Assembly (NCBI RefSeq): GCF_006716065.1
Contig: NZ_VFOL01000001.1
Span: 3,534,001 to 3,598,000 of the forward strand
From: Salinispora arenicola
Lineage (GTDB): Bacteria; Actinomycetota; Actinomycetes; Mycobacteriales; Micromonosporaceae
Direction: 5' to 3'
DNA: 64,000 nt
Under the pieces are notes generated by a model. The model ran no database searches. It worked only from the letters and a program-made list of their open reading frames with translations, and had not been told where the DNA came from. The position numbers and the translations under genes are program-made. Below, piece after piece: positions 52,201 to 61,500 of this stretch (position 1 is its first letter; every line of letters begins with the position of its first letter).

Positions 52201-53787
52201 CCGCTCGACATCGTCCAGTCGCCGCTGTGGGGACTGTTGCGGTCAGCCCAGTCGGAGAACCCGGACCGGCTGCTGTTGGTCGACCTTGACGACGACGACA
52301 CGTCACTGGAGGTGTTGCCGCGGGCGGTGGCGGCCGCCGTGGCCGCCGACGAGTTCCAGGTCCTCGTGCGGGCGGGGAAGGTCTTCGTGGCGCGGCTCGG
52401 ACTCGTGTCAGCGAGCGAGGCCGAGCAGGCCCCGACCCTGCATCCGGACGGCACCGTCCTGATCACCGGTGCGTCCGGTCTGCTCGCCGGTCACCTGGCC
52501 CGCCACCTCGCGGGACGCGGCGTGCGCCGGCTGTTGTTGCTGAGCCGGCGGGGCGAGCGGGCCCGTACCACCGCGCCCCTGGTGGCCGAGCTCGCTGCCC
52601 TGGGGGCTCGGGCCACGGTCGTCGCCTGTGACACCGCGGATCGCGCGGCGCTGGCCGATGTTCTGGCCGCGATTCCGACCGAGCATCCGCTGACCGGGGT
52701 GGTGCACGCGGCCGGGGTGCTGCGGGACGGCACCGTTGCCACTCTGAACCCGGACCAGCTCGACGTCGTGCTGCGCCCGAAGATCGACTCCGTTTGGAAC
52801 CTGCACGAGCTCACCGCAGACGCTGATCTGGCGCTGTTTGCGATGTTCTCGTCGGCCGCGGGCACCCTTGGCGGTAGCGGGCAGGGCGCTTACGCCGCGG
52901 CGAACGTCTTCCTCGACAGCCTGGCCGCGCGCCGCCGTAGCCTCGGGCTGCCCGCCACGTCCCTGGCCTGGGGCGCCTGGGAGGCCAGCGCTGACCCGGG
53001 CAACCGTGGCATGGCCGGTAACCTGGCGAGCGTCGACGCCGGCCGAGCCCGCCGGGGCGGACTGTTGCCCTTCACCTTCGCGCAGGGCATGGCGTTGTTC
53101 GACACGGCGGTCGGGCTCGACGAGGCGTTCGTGTTGCCGATGCGGATGGACCTGGCCGGCGTGCGGGCCTCCGGCGGCCCGGTGCCATCGTTGCTGCGAG
53201 CCCTGGTCAAAGCTTCGACGCGGCGGACTGCGGAGGCGGTAGCGGCCTCGCCGTCGTCGCTGCGCGACCGGTTTGGTGAGCTGTCCGGTGAGGACCGGGA
53301 ACGATACGCGATCGATCTCGTCCGCGGGCAGGCCGCCGCCGTGCTCGGCCACGTCTCCGCTCAACTTGTGCCCGCCGACGAGGCGTTCCGGGACCTGGGC
53401 TTCGACTCACTGACCGCGGTCGAGTTGCGCAACCGGCTCAAGACCACCACCGGGCTCTCGCTACCGGCCACCCTCGTTTTCGACCATCCCAACCCGCGGG
53501 CGCTGGCCCGGTTTTTGCTGACCGAGCTGATGCCGGGCGGGTCCGGTCCGGTGATGCCCGCCCAGGCCGAACTCGACCGGCTCGAGGCAGCACTGGCAGC
53601 TGCCCCGGTCCGGCCAGGCGACGACGCGGTGGCCGAACGGCTGAGCCGGATCCTGTCCGGCTGGCTGCGCAACCGGCCGGCGGCCGAGCCCGTGGCCGAG
53701 CCGGAGGCGGGCACCGACCTCGGGACCGCGACCACCGACGAGATCTTCGCCTACATCGACAACGTGCTCGGACGCAACAGGGCGTAA
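43261..53787 (+). CDS. Modular type I polyketide synthase PKS3: modules 6 and 7
   Basis: The 3508-residue protein starts at ATG 43261 behind GGAG, 50 bp after PKS2. An N-terminal docking coiled coil (MPDDRTLLDYLKWVSADL onward) is followed by KS-AT-DH-KR-ACP twice and a C-terminal docking region ending IFAYIDNVLGRNRA. Both ATs are of the GHSQG class but have non-standard signatures, VAAH and YAAH. The module 6 KR has lost its catalytic Tyr and Asn and about 17 residues around the LDD and Lys region, so it should be inactive and leave a ketone, idling the DH. The module 6 ACP has GFVSM instead of GFDSL. Module 7 looks complete and should give an alkene. Confidence 0.95.
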   Translation: MPDDRTLLDYLKWVSADLHDTQERLRELEQAQREPIAVVGMSCRFPGGVDGPDDLWRLVETGTDAVTGFPTDRGWDLDAIADSVAVHEGGFLAGADRFDAGFFGISPREATAMDPQQRLLLEGAWEALESAGIDPRSLRGTRTGVFVGSNNQDHVIVLSSATADTTGQGLTGATASVLSGRVSYVLGLEGPALTIDTACSSSLVSLHLAVQSLRRGECSMALAGGVALMATPAMFLESSGQGVLALDGRCKAYAEGADGTGWGEGVGWVLVQRLSDAVREGRRVLAVVTGTAVNQDGASNGLTAPSGIAQRRVIRAALDDAGLSAADVDAVEGHGTGTALGDPIEVGALLETYGREHAAERPLWLGSLKSNIGHTQAAAGIGGIIKMIQAIRHGILPGTLHASQRTSRVEWDRGGLALLTEATPWPETGAPRRAGVSSFGISGTNAHVILEQAPPREAAEPEVTRTPGLLLWVLSGHTEEALRGQARRLLTYVEDNPQLSATDIAWSLATTRSRLAHRAVVLGADRPGLLRGLADLARGEPSAAVVQGTAHFGDKVVFVFPGYGSQWRGMALELIEQEPAFRDEFLACEAAFLPWLGWSSVAALRGDPEAPDLEEFATTQVLLFIVMVALAALWRSYGLEPSGVIGHSQGEIAAAYVAGAVTREDAARYVVARARLMQQHLDGRGGMVAIQLSADELRERLTPYGDRLALAAINGPCAVVMSGEDAALDELAGQLVAEGVRVHKLALNVAAHSAQLDAYRAEIEEMLATLRPVSSDVPFFSTVTGGQLDTVGLDAGHWFSNLRQTVLFEQATRTALTQGYRLMLEVSAHPVVAMAVQDVIDDTGIPAIPLTTLRRGEGGRDRFLRALAEAHVQGAPVDFGVLFGGTGARRVALPTYAFQHERFRLDPGPTTGDASSLGLTPLDHPLVTAAIALPEPSGQLLTGRLTRRTHPWLADHIVLGAALLPGTAHLELAFRAGDQVGCDTVEELTLQTPLTLPEHDGVALQVFVGGPQDDGRRSVAVWSRRDTPGPADDGDEWTCHATGLLGHAAATPVDGLTSWPPAAAAVDIDGLYERLSAAGYGYGPAFRGLRSVWSDGGDIYAEVTLPEETVADAGRFGLHPALLDAAFHALIAARPPQRSATRLLFSWAGVRLVRAGASALRIRLRPRADGTVTLLAADVAGTPVATADALVMREVTETSLIPDPARELFREQLQPLAVPRQAADEPVIWTDPGGLLESLTEPGTRYAVFAAPTPPGVGVVAAARQVTERLRTLLSSWLTSPGAESTTLVIRTRNARSGSPDPVQAAGRGVVRSFQASHPGRILVLDTASADEPVAAVISAALAAEEDDVVLHDETAMAARLVRVPAGDLDLPWSGTVLVTGDAGTRAAEVARHVAARGAARVVLAGAGEPDHAGVEAVACDLTDADALAALVADVAPDVVLHAAETGDPVATAWALDRAATSVDLRAFVLFSTADGVLGGAGRAERSAASAFTDALVRRRRATGRVGQALAWGSWASTAGGLALLDAAVVVDEAVVVPFRPRARGNVPPLLRSLVRAPLRPTVDAVAQSSSALARRIGGLDPAERVKALVELVQSEAAVVLGFADVRAVPATRAFRDIGFVSMNAVELRNRLTAVTGLPLAATVVFDHPSAVALGTHLGTLLLGGAPAETVEPVTDRVVDEPIAVIGMSCRFPGDVRSPEDLWRLVADGVDATGDLPGNRGWNVDSFYDPAPGQPGRSYVRRGGFVRDADRFDAGFFGINPREALAMDPQQRLLLETAWEGLEHAGLDPATLRGSDTGVFVGSNGQDHALVLSGAVGELSGYRLTGTSASIMSGRISYEFGFEGPALTVDTACSSSLVSLHLAAEALRGGECSLALAGGCSIICTPTQFVEFSMQNALSPDGRSRAFSAGSNGFGMAEGVGWLVLERLSEARRHGHPVLAVVRGSAVNQDGASNGLTAPNGPSQERVIRQALASAGLTPADVDAVEAHGTGTPLGDPIEATALLNTYGRDRTGPPLLLGSLKSNFGHAQAAAGVGGVIKSVMALRAGVLPPTLHADEPTPQVDWSSGGVQLLTERRDWPRTDRPRRVGVSGFGISGTNAHVILEQAPDPPADGSVDPEGDLPTLWTLSAPTLEALRAQASRLRVFVDEHPELSPHDIGRSLVESRSAFDHRAALVGRTRAELLQGLTALANGESAATLVEGRAVTGGGVVFVFPGQGSQWAGMAAELFDSSEIFAEEFRACSLALSEWIDWSPVDVLRKADEALLGRVDVVQPMLWAVMVSLAALWRSYGVEPAAVVGHSQGEIAAACAIGVLSRDDAAKVVAVRSQALTRISGSGGMMSVQLGRAVLEPRMLPWGGRISVAAVNSPRSVVVSGEVEALQELHAALVADGVSARLIAVDYAAHSAQVDQIQDELADLLATVRSVPAHVPFYSCVEGDERPTNDLDAGYWHRNLRETVLFEDSIKAALARGHRLVLEASPHPVLVTAVQDVLDDSGVDAHSWGTLRRSAGGLDRFLLSLAQAHVNGAEIDFGPLFAGARLISLPTYAFQGERFWIDAAAPAGDASSLGLVAAGHPMLAAEVPLSDSGALLLTGRLSVHDQTWLGDHVVSGMTIVPGTAFMEIAFKAAERVGCPRVEELAVQAPLLLDPDVPTALQVVIAAPLDTGQRQLTVYARPEPAGDGLDEDWTLHATCWLTTATPAAPDTSDLLVWPPRDTVPFAAQECYRQLVAAGYAFGPTFQGLREVHVRGKEVFALVSIPAEGRADAAVFGLHPALFDAMFHSLISARPQGSDEVLRLPFTWTGVQLHAEGAVTMRVKMTLTSADSLTLVAVDESGGLVVSADALLLREISGAGAPTAASRRYRSLYRLEWAPLVLRESVPGESRWAVLGDSPVAVSLTRHDSSVRRHDDWSSLAVAERVPDLVVLPVDTLGGSFEGTDVPRAARRLLIRVTGLVQDWLADERFADSRLLVVTRQAVPAGAGEPLDIVQSPLWGLLRSAQSENPDRLLLVDLDDDDTSLEVLPRAVAAAVAADEFQVLVRAGKVFVARLGLVSASEAEQAPTLHPDGTVLITGASGLLAGHLARHLAGRGVRRLLLLSRRGERARTTAPLVAELAALGARATVVACDTADRAALADVLAAIPTEHPLTGVVHAAGVLRDGTVATLNPDQLDVVLRPKIDSVWNLHELTADADLALFAMFSSAAGTLGGSGQGAYAAANVFLDSLAARRRSLGLPATSLAWGAWEASADPGNRGMAGNLASVDAGRARRGGLLPFTFAQGMALFDTAVGLDEAFVLPMRMDLAGVRASGGPVPSLLRALVKASTRRTAEAVAASPSSLRDRFGELSGEDRERYAIDLVRGQAAAVLGHVSAQLVPADEAFRDLGFDSLTAVELRNRLKTTTGLSLPATLVFDHPNPRALARFLLTELMPGGSGPVMPAQAELDRLEAALAAAPVRPGDDAVAERLSRILSGWLRNRPAAEPVAEPEAGTDLGTATTDEIFAYIDNVLGRNRA
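43360..48250 (+). other. Module 6: KS-AT(atypical)-DH-KR(inactive)-ACP
   Basis: KS is canonical. AT begins FPGYGSQW where FPGQGSQW is usual and has GHSQG with VAAH (residues 749-752), so extender is uncertain: methylmalonyl or a larger one. DH has HIVLGAALLP and DAAFH. KR has TGDAGTRA for the nucleotide loop, and RAERSAAS where the Tyr/Asn motif should be. ACP has GFVSM (Val1621, Ser1622). A beta-keto unit is expected. Confidence 0.85.
48298..53530 (+). other. Module 7: KS-AT(atypical, methylmalonyl-like)-DH-KR-ACP
   Basis: AT has GHSQG and YAAH (residues 2400-2403), one change from the methylmalonyl YASH, so methylmalonyl is most likely but a larger extender is possible. DH has HVVSGMTIVP. 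KR has TGASGLLA, LRD keeping the B-type Asp, and AYAAAN. ACP has GFDSL. An alpha-branched alkene is expected. Confidence 0.82.
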
Positions 53788-53848
53788 GTGCACGTCCGCC
53801 GCTTCCTCCGCACCCTGGCCGACCGTCCGGACGAAGGACTAAGAGCAG

Positions 53849-56800
53849 ATGACGAACGAAGACAAGCTGGTCGACTACCTGCGCTGGGTGACGGCCGACC
53901 TCAAGGAGGCCCGGGAACAGGTACGGGCCGCCAAGCAGCGAGAGAACGAGCCGCTTGCCATCGTCGGCATGTCCTGCCGGCTGCCCGGCGGGGTCAGCAG
54001 CCCGGAGCAGCTCTGGCAACTAATCGACGCGGGAGTGGATGCGATCTCCCGTTTCCCGGCCGACCGCGGGTGGGATGTCGGTGACGTGTTCGATCCGGAA
54101 CCAGGCCGGCCTGGCAAGTCGTACGTCCGCGAGGGTGGCTTCCTCGACGCACCAGGCGACTTCGATGCGGCGTTCTTTGGCATGAGCCCCAAGGAGGCCG
54201 TCGCCACTGACCCGCAGCAGCGGCTGCTGCTGGAGACGGCGTGGGAGGCTCTGGAACGGGCGGGCCTCGACCCGCAGGCCCTGCGGGGCAGCCAGACCGG
54301 GGTCTTCGTCGGCAACAACGGCCAGGACCACGTCATCGGACTCTCCCGGGCCCCGGTTGAGCTGTCCGGCTATACCGTCAGCGGCGCCACGGCCAGCATC
54401 CTGTCCGGGCGGGTGTCGTACACGTTCGGCTTCGAGGGGCCCTCCCTGGCAGTCGACACCGCCTGTTCGTCGTCGCTGGTCGCGCTGCACGTCGCGGGGC
54501 AGGCGCTGCGGGGTGGCGAGTGTTCGCTTGCCCTGGTTGGTGGGATCACGGTGATGACCACCCCGACGTTGTACGTGGGCTTCAGCCAGCAGCGCGGGCT
54601 GTCGGCGGAGGCGCGGTGCAAGGCGTTCTCGGACGACGCCGACGGCACCTCGATGGCGGAGGGGGTCGGCTGGCTGGTGCTCGAGCGACTCTCCGACGCC
54701 CAGCGCCTCGGCCACCGGGTGCTCGCGGTCGTCCGGGGCAGCGCGATCAACCAGGACGGCGCGTCCAACGGCATGACCGCCCCCAGCGGACCCGCTCAGC
54801 AGCGGGTGCTCAGCCGGGCGTTGGCCAGCGCCGGCCTCGCGGCGTCGCAGGTCGACCTGGTCGAGGCGCACGGCACCGGCACCGCGCTCGGTGACCCGAT
54901 CGAGGCGCAGGCGGTGCTGGCCGTCTATGGCAAGGACCGACCTGCGGGGCGGCCGCTGTGGATGGGATCGCTGAAGTCGAACATCGGCCACACCCAGGCG
55001 GTCGCCGGGATCGCGGGCATCATCAAGGCGGTGCAGGCCATCCGGCACGGCGTGCTGCCGCGGACCCTGCACGTCAAGGAGCCGTCGACCCAGGTCGACT
55101 GGAGCGCCGGCGACGTCGAATTGCTGACCGAGCCGAAGGCGTGGCCGGAGACCGGGCAGCCACGCCGGGCGGGAGTGTCCTCTTTCGGCGCGAGCGGCAC
55201 GAACGCGCACGTCATCCTGGAGCAGGCGCCCGATGTCGACGCTGAAGCGGATTCTGGGACCGATGCGCCGTCGCCGGTGGTGCCTTGGCTGCTGTCAGCC
55301 AGGTCGGAGCGGGCGCTGCGGGGTCAGGCGGATCGTCTGCTGGCGCACGTGACGGCTCATCCGGAGCTGTCCCCGCGGGACGTGGCCTACTCGCTGGTGC
55401 GCGGCCGGGCAGCCTTCGAGCACCGCGGTGTGGTGTTGGGCGCGGACCGTGACGAGCTGCTGTCCGGGCTGGCTGAGCTTGCTGCGGGCCGAGCGGCGCC
55501 GGGGGTGGTGACTGGGCGGGGCTCGGGAGGCTTGGCTGTCCTGTTCACCGGACAGGGCGCCCAGCGCACCGGGATGGGCCGTGAGCTGTACGACACGTTC
55601 CCGGTCTTCGCGGCCGTCTTCGACGCGGCGTGTGCGCAGCTGCGGCCGGGACTGAAGGACGCTGTCTTCAGCGGCGGCGCCGAGCTCTCCGAGACGGGGT
55701 GGGGGCAGCCGGCGCTGTTCGCGTTCGAGGTGGCGCTGTTCCGCTTGGTCGAGTCCTGGGGGGTACGCCCCGAGGTGCTTGGTGGCCACTCCGTGGGCGA
55801 GATCGTCGCTGCTCATGTGGCGGGTGTGTGGTCGCTGGAGGACGCTGCCCGGCTGGTGTCGGCCCGTGCGGAGTTGATGCAGGCGCTGCCGTCCGGTGGG
55901 TCGATGGTCGCCGTGGCGGCCAGCGAGGACGAGGTGCGTACGGCCATCGCCGGTTTCCCGGGCGTGGACGTCGCTGCAGTGAACGGCCCCGCGTCGGTCG
56001 TGGTGGCCGGCGCGACTGACGCGGTCCGGGTAGTGGTGCAAGAGCTGGCCGCCCAGGGGCACCGGACCAAGGCACTCCGGGTGAGTCACGCCTTCCACTC
56101 GTCGCTGATGGAGCCGATGCTGGCGGCGTTCGGGGAGGTGCTGCGCTCCGTGACGTTCCACCATCCCCGAATTCCGCTGCTGTCACTGGTCAGCGGTACG
56201 CTCGGCGACCCGGCAGTGTCCACTGCAGAATATTGGGTGCGGCATGCTCGGGAGGCGGTGCGGTTCGCCGACGGGATCCAGGCCGCCGCGCAGGCCGGGT
56301 GCACCACGTTCCTGGAGCTGGGCCCGGACGCGGCGCTGGCGGGGATGGGCCGCGATGGCCTGCCGGACGCGGCATGGGTGGCATCCGTACGGAAGAACCG
56401 TCCGGAGGTGCTCGCAACGCTGGAGGCGGCCGCCCGCGTCGCTGTCCAGGGAGCGACGGTCGACTGGGCTGCCCTGACGCCGGGCGGACGCATGGTGGAC
56501 CTGCCCACCTACGCCTTCCAGCACGAGCGCTTCTGGCTCGAGTACGACGTGCAGCCCCGGGTTCCCGACGGTGTGGACTGGCGCTACCGGGTCGGGTGGA
56601 CGCCCGTGCCCGACCCGGACGCTCCGGCGGTACTCGCGGGCACCTGGCTGGTGGTCATCCCGTCCACCGTCACGCGGGAGGTGGACGTCTGGGCTCGTAT
56701 GGTGACCGGCGGTCTCACCGCGGCCGGCGCTCGTACCGAGGTCCTGCGGATTCCGGCCGGCTCCGGACGCGCCGATCTGGCGACCCTGCTGGACGGGCCC

Positions 56801-58495
56801 GGGGAGGCAGCCGGCGTACTGAGCCTGTTGGCCTTGGCGGAGGGTCCCACCGACGCCGTGGTGCCGGCTGGTCTTGCCCTCACCATGGCCCTCGTGCAGG
56901 CACTCGGTGACACCGGCCGGGAGGCGCCGCTGTGGTGTGTGACCCGGGAGGCGGTGCACACCTCCGTCGTCGAGGACCAGGCGATGATCTGGGGATTCGG
57001 CCGGGTGGCCGCCCTCGAGCACCCCGGGCGCTGGGGTGGTCTCGTCGACCTGCCCGCAACGCTCGATCCCGCCGCGGGCCGACGCCTGGCCGCGGTCCTC
57101 AGGGGCGCGACGGGCGAGGACCAGGTTGCCGTCCGCGCCGACAGCCTGTACGCGCGGCGCCTCACGGCGGTGACCGAGCCCGTCTCGGACACCAGCGCCT
57201 GGGAGCCCTCCGGAACGGTGCTGATCACCGGGGGCACCGGTGGTCTCGGGGCACACGTCGCTCGCTGGCTCGCCGGCCGCGGTGCCCGGGACCTGCTGCT
57301 GGCCAGCCGCTCAGGGCCGGCGGCGCCCGGCGCGGCCGAGCTGGTGGCGGAGCTGGCGGAGCTTGGGGCCGCGGCCACCATCGCCGCGTGCGACGTCGCC
57401 GACGCGGACGACCTCGCGGCTCTGCTGGCGACCGTCCCGGCCGACCGGCCCCTGGGAGCCGTCTTCCACGTCGCCGGCCGCATCGAGACGACGGCCCTCG
57501 ACGCGACGACCCCCGAGATCCTGGCCGAGGTGCTGGCCGGCAAGGTGGCCGGCGCTCGTAACCTGGCCGCCCTGGCCGGTGCTGTCGACCGGTTCGTGCT
57601 GTTCTCGTCGGTCGCCGGGGTGTGGGGCAGCGGTGGGCACGCGGCGTACGCCCCGGCCAACGCCTACCTGGACGCCCTGGCCGAGCGGCGCCGGGCGGCC
57701 GGCCTGCCCGCTCTCGCGATAGCCTGGGGCCCCTGGGCCGACGGCGGCATGAGCGCCGGGAAGGACACCAGGCGGGAGTCCGCCCGGCACGGTCTGCCGG
57801 TGATGCCGACCCGGGCCGCGCTCGGTGCCCTGGGCGCGGCCCTGGACGGCGGCGTGCCGAGCGTGACCGTCGCCGACGTGGTGTGGGACCGGTTCGTGCC
57901 GCTGTTCACCAGCACCCGGCCGAGCCGCCTGTTCGCCGACGTGACCGTGGCGGCGCAGCCCGAACCGGACGACCACGCCAGCCCCTGGCTGGACCGGCTG
58001 CGGGGTCGCAGCGGGTCGGACCGCGACGCCGAACTGCTGGCCCTCGTGCGGCACGAGGTGGCACTGACCATCGGCCACGTCGACGACCGGGCCGTGGAGA
58101 TCGATCAAGCTTTCCGGAACCTCGGCTTCGACTCGATGGCGGCCGTCGAGCTGCGCGACCGGATCGCCACCGGCACCGGCCTGACCCTGGCTAGCAGCCT
58201 CGTCTTCGACCACCCGACGGTGCAGTCGCTGGCACGGCACCTCGCTGGCGAGCTCGGCCCGGACGGCGGCGATCCGGTCGCCACCGTGCTGGCCCAGCTG
58301 GACGAACTGGAGGCGGCAATGGCCGGGCTGGCCGGTGGTGACGCCGTCCGGGAGTCCATTGAGCCGCGGTTGCAGGCCCTGCTCGCCGGCCTGTCCCGCC
58401 CGGTCGGGCACTCGGCGGAGGCGGTGGCCGACCACCTCCGTACAGCGAGCGTCGAAGACCTCTACGCCTTCGTAGACCAAGAATTCGGCCGATGA
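53849..58495 (+). CDS. Modular type I polyketide synthase PKS4: module 8
   Basis: The 1548-residue protein starts at ATG 53849, 61 bp after PKS3. An N-terminal docking coiled coil ([18 protein letters not shown]) is followed by KS-AT-KR-ACP and a C-terminal docking region ending [16 protein letters not shown] has DTACSSS and NIGHTQ. AT has GHSVG and HAFH, so malonyl. KR lacks LDD, having RIETTA in that place, and has Trp1259, His1264 and the catalytic Tyr1267, the A-type pattern (A2 by the His), so an L-hydroxyl is expected, in contrast with the B-type KRs elsewhere here. ACP has GFDSM. There is no DH, so the hydroxyl should stay. Confidence 0.95.
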   Translation: MTNEDKLVDYLRWVTADLKEAREQVRAAKQRENEPLAIVGMSCRLPGGVSSPEQLWQLIDAGVDAISRFPADRGWDVGDVFDPEPGRPGKSYVREGGFLDAPGDFDAAFFGMSPKEAVATDPQQRLLLETAWEALERAGLDPQALRGSQTGVFVGNNGQDHVIGLSRAPVELSGYTVSGATASILSGRVSYTFGFEGPSLAVDTACSSSLVALHVAGQALRGGECSLALVGGITVMTTPTLYVGFSQQRGLSAEARCKAFSDDADGTSMAEGVGWLVLERLSDAQRLGHRVLAVVRGSAINQDGASNGMTAPSGPAQQRVLSRALASAGLAASQVDLVEAHGTGTALGDPIEAQAVLAVYGKDRPAGRPLWMGSLKSNIGHTQAVAGIAGIIKAVQAIRHGVLPRTLHVKEPSTQVDWSAGDVELLTEPKAWPETGQPRRAGVSSFGASGTNAHVILEQAPDVDAEADSGTDAPSPVVPWLLSARSERALRGQADRLLAHVTAHPELSPRDVAYSLVRGRAAFEHRGVVLGADRDELLSGLAELAAGRAAPGVVTGRGSGGLAVLFTGQGAQRTGMGRELYDTFPVFAAVFDAACAQLRPGLKDAVFSGGAELSETGWGQPALFAFEVALFRLVESWGVRPEVLGGHSVGEIVAAHVAGVWSLEDAARLVSARAELMQALPSGGSMVAVAASEDEVRTAIAGFPGVDVAAVNGPASVVVAGATDAVRVVVQELAAQGHRTKALRVSHAFHSSLMEPMLAAFGEVLRSVTFHHPRIPLLSLVSGTLGDPAVSTAEYWVRHAREAVRFADGIQAAAQAGCTTFLELGPDAALAGMGRDGLPDAAWVASVRKNRPEVLATLEAAARVAVQGATVDWAALTPGGRMVDLPTYAFQHERFWLEYDVQPRVPDGVDWRYRVGWTPVPDPDAPAVLAGTWLVVIPSTVTREVDVWARMVTGGLTAAGARTEVLRIPAGSGRADLATLLDGPGEAAGVLSLLALAEGPTDAVVPAGLALTMALVQALGDTGREAPLWCVTREAVHTSVVEDQAMIWGFGRVAALEHPGRWGGLVDLPATLDPAAGRRLAAVLRGATGEDQVAVRADSLYARRLTAVTEPVSDTSAWEPSGTVLITGGTGGLGAHVARWLAGRGARDLLLASRSGPAAPGAAELVAELAELGAAATIAACDVADADDLAALLATVPADRPLGAVFHVAGRIETTALDATTPEILAEVLAGKVAGARNLAALAGAVDRFVLFSSVAGVWGSGGHAAYAPANAYLDALAERRRAAGLPALAIAWGPWADGGMSAGKDTRRESARHGLPVMPTRAALGALGAALDGGVPSVTVADVVWDRFVPLFTSTRPSRLFADVTVAAQPEPDDHASPWLDRLRGRSGSDRDAELLALVRHEVALTIGHVDDRAVEIDQAFRNLGFDSMAAVELRDRIATGTGLTLASSLVFDHPTVQSLARHLAGELGPDGGDPVATVLAQLDELEAAMAGLAGGDAVRESIEPRLQALLAGLSRPVGHSAEAVADHLRTASVEDLYAFVDQEFGR
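53948..58260 (+). other. Module 8: KS-AT(malonyl)-KR(A-type)-ACP
   Basis: Domain bounds, approximately: KS 53950-55230, AT 55530-56540, KR 57210-57800, ACP 58040-58260. The KR structural half lies between AT and KR without a DH. This is the only A-type KR in the window. Confidence 0.9.
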
Positions 58496-58554
58496 CCCCG
58501 GCGCCTCCGGTGCGCCCGCGTCCGCACCTGCCCTGATTGGTGGTAGCTCAACCC

Positions 58555-61500
58555 ATGCCTGAGGACCAGAAGCTCGTCGAGTATTTCAAGCGCGTCACGG
58601 CCGACCTCTATGAGACCCGTGAGCGGCTGCGCGAGGCCGAGGAGCGTGACACCGAGCCGATCGCGATCATCGGCATGGCGTGCCGTTTCCCCGGAGGCGT
58701 TCGGTCGCCCGAGGACCTGTGGCAGCTGGTGGTCGACGGCGTTGACGCCGTGTCCCCGTTCCCGGCCGACCGTGGCTGGGACGTCGACGCCCTCTACGAT
58801 CCAGACCCCGAACGGACCGGCACGGCGTACGTGCGCGAGGGCGGTTTCCTGGACGCGGCCGACGCCTTCGACCCGGTGTTCTTCGGGATCAGCCCGCGTG
58901 AGGCAAATGCCATGGACCCGCAGCACCGCCTGCTGCTGACCACCGGCTGGGAGGCGCTCGAACGGGCCGGCCTCGACCCGACGGGGCTGCGGGGCAGCCG
59001 TACCGGCGTCTTCGCTGGCGTCACCCACAACGACTACATCTCCCGGCTCGGGACCGCCCCCGAAGGGTACGAGGGCCAGCTGCTCACCGGCGGCGCCGTG
59101 AGCGTGGCGGCCGGTCGTGTGTCGTACACGTTCGGCTTCGAGGGCCCAGCGGTCGCGATCGACACAGCTTGCTCCTCCTCGCTGGTGTCACTGCACCTGG
59201 CCGCCCGGTCGCTGCGGTCCGGCGAGAGCACCCTGGCCCTGGCCGGTGGCGCGACCGTGATGGCCACCCCGTCGACGTTCATTGAGTTCAGCCGACAGCG
59301 CGGGCTGGCGGCGGACGGCCGGTGCAAACCGTTCGACGAGTCGGCCGACGGTACGTCGATGGGCGAGGGGGCGGGCTGGTTGGTGCTCGAACGGCTCTCC
59401 GACGCGCACCGCAACGGACATGAGGTGCTCGCGGTGGTGCGCGGCTCGGCGATCAACCAGGACGGGGCCTCGAACGGGCTGACCGCCCCGAGTGGCCCCT
59501 CGCAACAACGGCTCATCCGCCAGGCGCTGGCGGGCGCGGGACTCGCCGCCCGCCAGGTCGACGTGGTCGAGGCGCACGGCACCGGCACCGCGCTCGGGGA
59601 TCCGATCGAGGCGCAGTCCCTGCTGGCAACGTACGGTCGGGATCGGCAACGCCCCCTGTGGATCGGCTCCGTGAAGTCCAACATCGGACACGCGCAGGCC
59701 GCCGCTGGTGTCGCAGGGATCATCAAGACCGTTATGTCGATGCGCCACGGGGTGCTGCCCCGCACGTTGCACCTACAGGCTCCGACCAGCCGTGTCGACT
59801 GGTCCGCGGGCTCGGTGGAGCCGTTGCGGGAGGCACAGCCGTGGCCGGAGACCGGCGAGCCGCGCCGGGCGGGTGTCTCCGCTTTCGGGGCAAGCGGGAC
59901 GAATGCACACATCATTCTGGAGCAGGCGTCGCGGCCACAGGTGCGGGCCGCCGCGGCCGCACCGCCGGTGGTGCCGGTCGTCCCATGGGTGCTGTCGGCC
60001 AGGTCGGAGCAGGCGTTGCGGGACCAGGCGCAGCGTCTGCTGACCCATGTGACAGTCCACCCGGAGCTGTCCCCGGCCGATGTCGGCTTCGCACTGGTGA
60101 CCAGGAGGGCCGGGTTCGAGCACCGGGGCGTGATCCTGGGCGCGAGTCGTGACGATCTGTCGCGTGGTGTGGCGGCGCTGGCCGCCGGCAAAACGGCACC
60201 GGGAGTCGTGACTGGTCGCGCGTCCAATGGGCTGGGCGTGTTGTTCACCGGACAGGGTGCCCAGCGTGCCCGGATGGGATACGAGCTGTACCAGGCCTTT
60301 CCCGTGTTCGCCGCCGCCTACGACGCGGCGTGCGAACTGTTGCGTCCGGGATTGAAGGACGTGGTGTTCGCCGGTGGGCCCGAACTGGCCGGGACCGGGT
60401 GGGCGCAGCCGGCGTTGTTCGCCTTCGAGGTCGCGCTGTTCCGGCTGTTCGAGTCGTGGGGAGTGCGCCCGGACCTGGTCGGTGGGCACTCTGTGGGCGA
60501 GATCGCCGCCGCACACGTGGCGGGGATGCTGTCGCTGCAGGACGCTGCCCGGCTGGTGAGCGCGCGTGCCGAGTTGATGCATGCGCTGCCCTCCGGCGGC
60601 GTGATGGTGGCGGTGTCGGCTCCCGAGGACGAGGTACGTGGGCTGCTTGTCGAACGCCACGGTGTGGACATCGCAGCGGTGAACGGGCCCGCCGCGGTAG
60701 TGCTTGCCGGTGCAGCGGAACCGGTGGGTGAGGTCGTCGGGGTGCTCGCTGGGCGTGGGCACAAGACCAGAGCCCTGACCGTCAGTCACGCGTTCCACTC
60801 ACCGTTGATGGAGCCGATGCTCGAAGAGTTCGCTGCGGTGTTGCGCACGCTGACGTTCAGACAGCCGGCGATCGGCCTGGTTTCGATGCTCAGCGGCACG
60901 GTCGGGGATCCGGAGATGGCGTCACCGGAATACTGGGTGCGGCATGCCCGCGCGACGGTCCGCTTTGCCGACGGAATCCGGGCTGCCGCCGACATCGGCT
61001 GTGACACCTTCCTCGAACTGGGCCCGGATGCGGTGCTCGCCGGGATGGGACGCGAGTGCCTGCCCGAGGCACAGTGGCTCCCGTCCGTACGCGCCAACCG
61101 GCCGGAGGTCCCCCACGTGCTGGAGGCGGTCGCGCGGGCGGCCGCCCGGGGCGCGCCGGTCGACTGGGTGTCCTGGCTGCCGGGCGCGCGGGTAGCCGAC
61201 CTGCCCACATACGCGTTCCAGGAGGAGCGGTTCTGGCTCGACGACCCGAATCCCCGCGGGGACGCCACGGCGCTAGGCCTACAGGCGACCGGCCACCCCC
61301 TGGTCACCGCGGAAATCGCGCTACCCGCCGCGGAGAGCGTTCTGCTCACCGGGCGGCTCTCCCGGCACAGCCACCCGTGGGTGGCCGATCACAGTGTCGC
61401 GGACACCGTCCTGGTGCCGGGTACGGCGCTGGTGGAGCTGGCCTTCCGCGCAGGCGAGGTGGCCGGGTGCGGCCGGATCGAGGATCTCACCTTTCAGACG

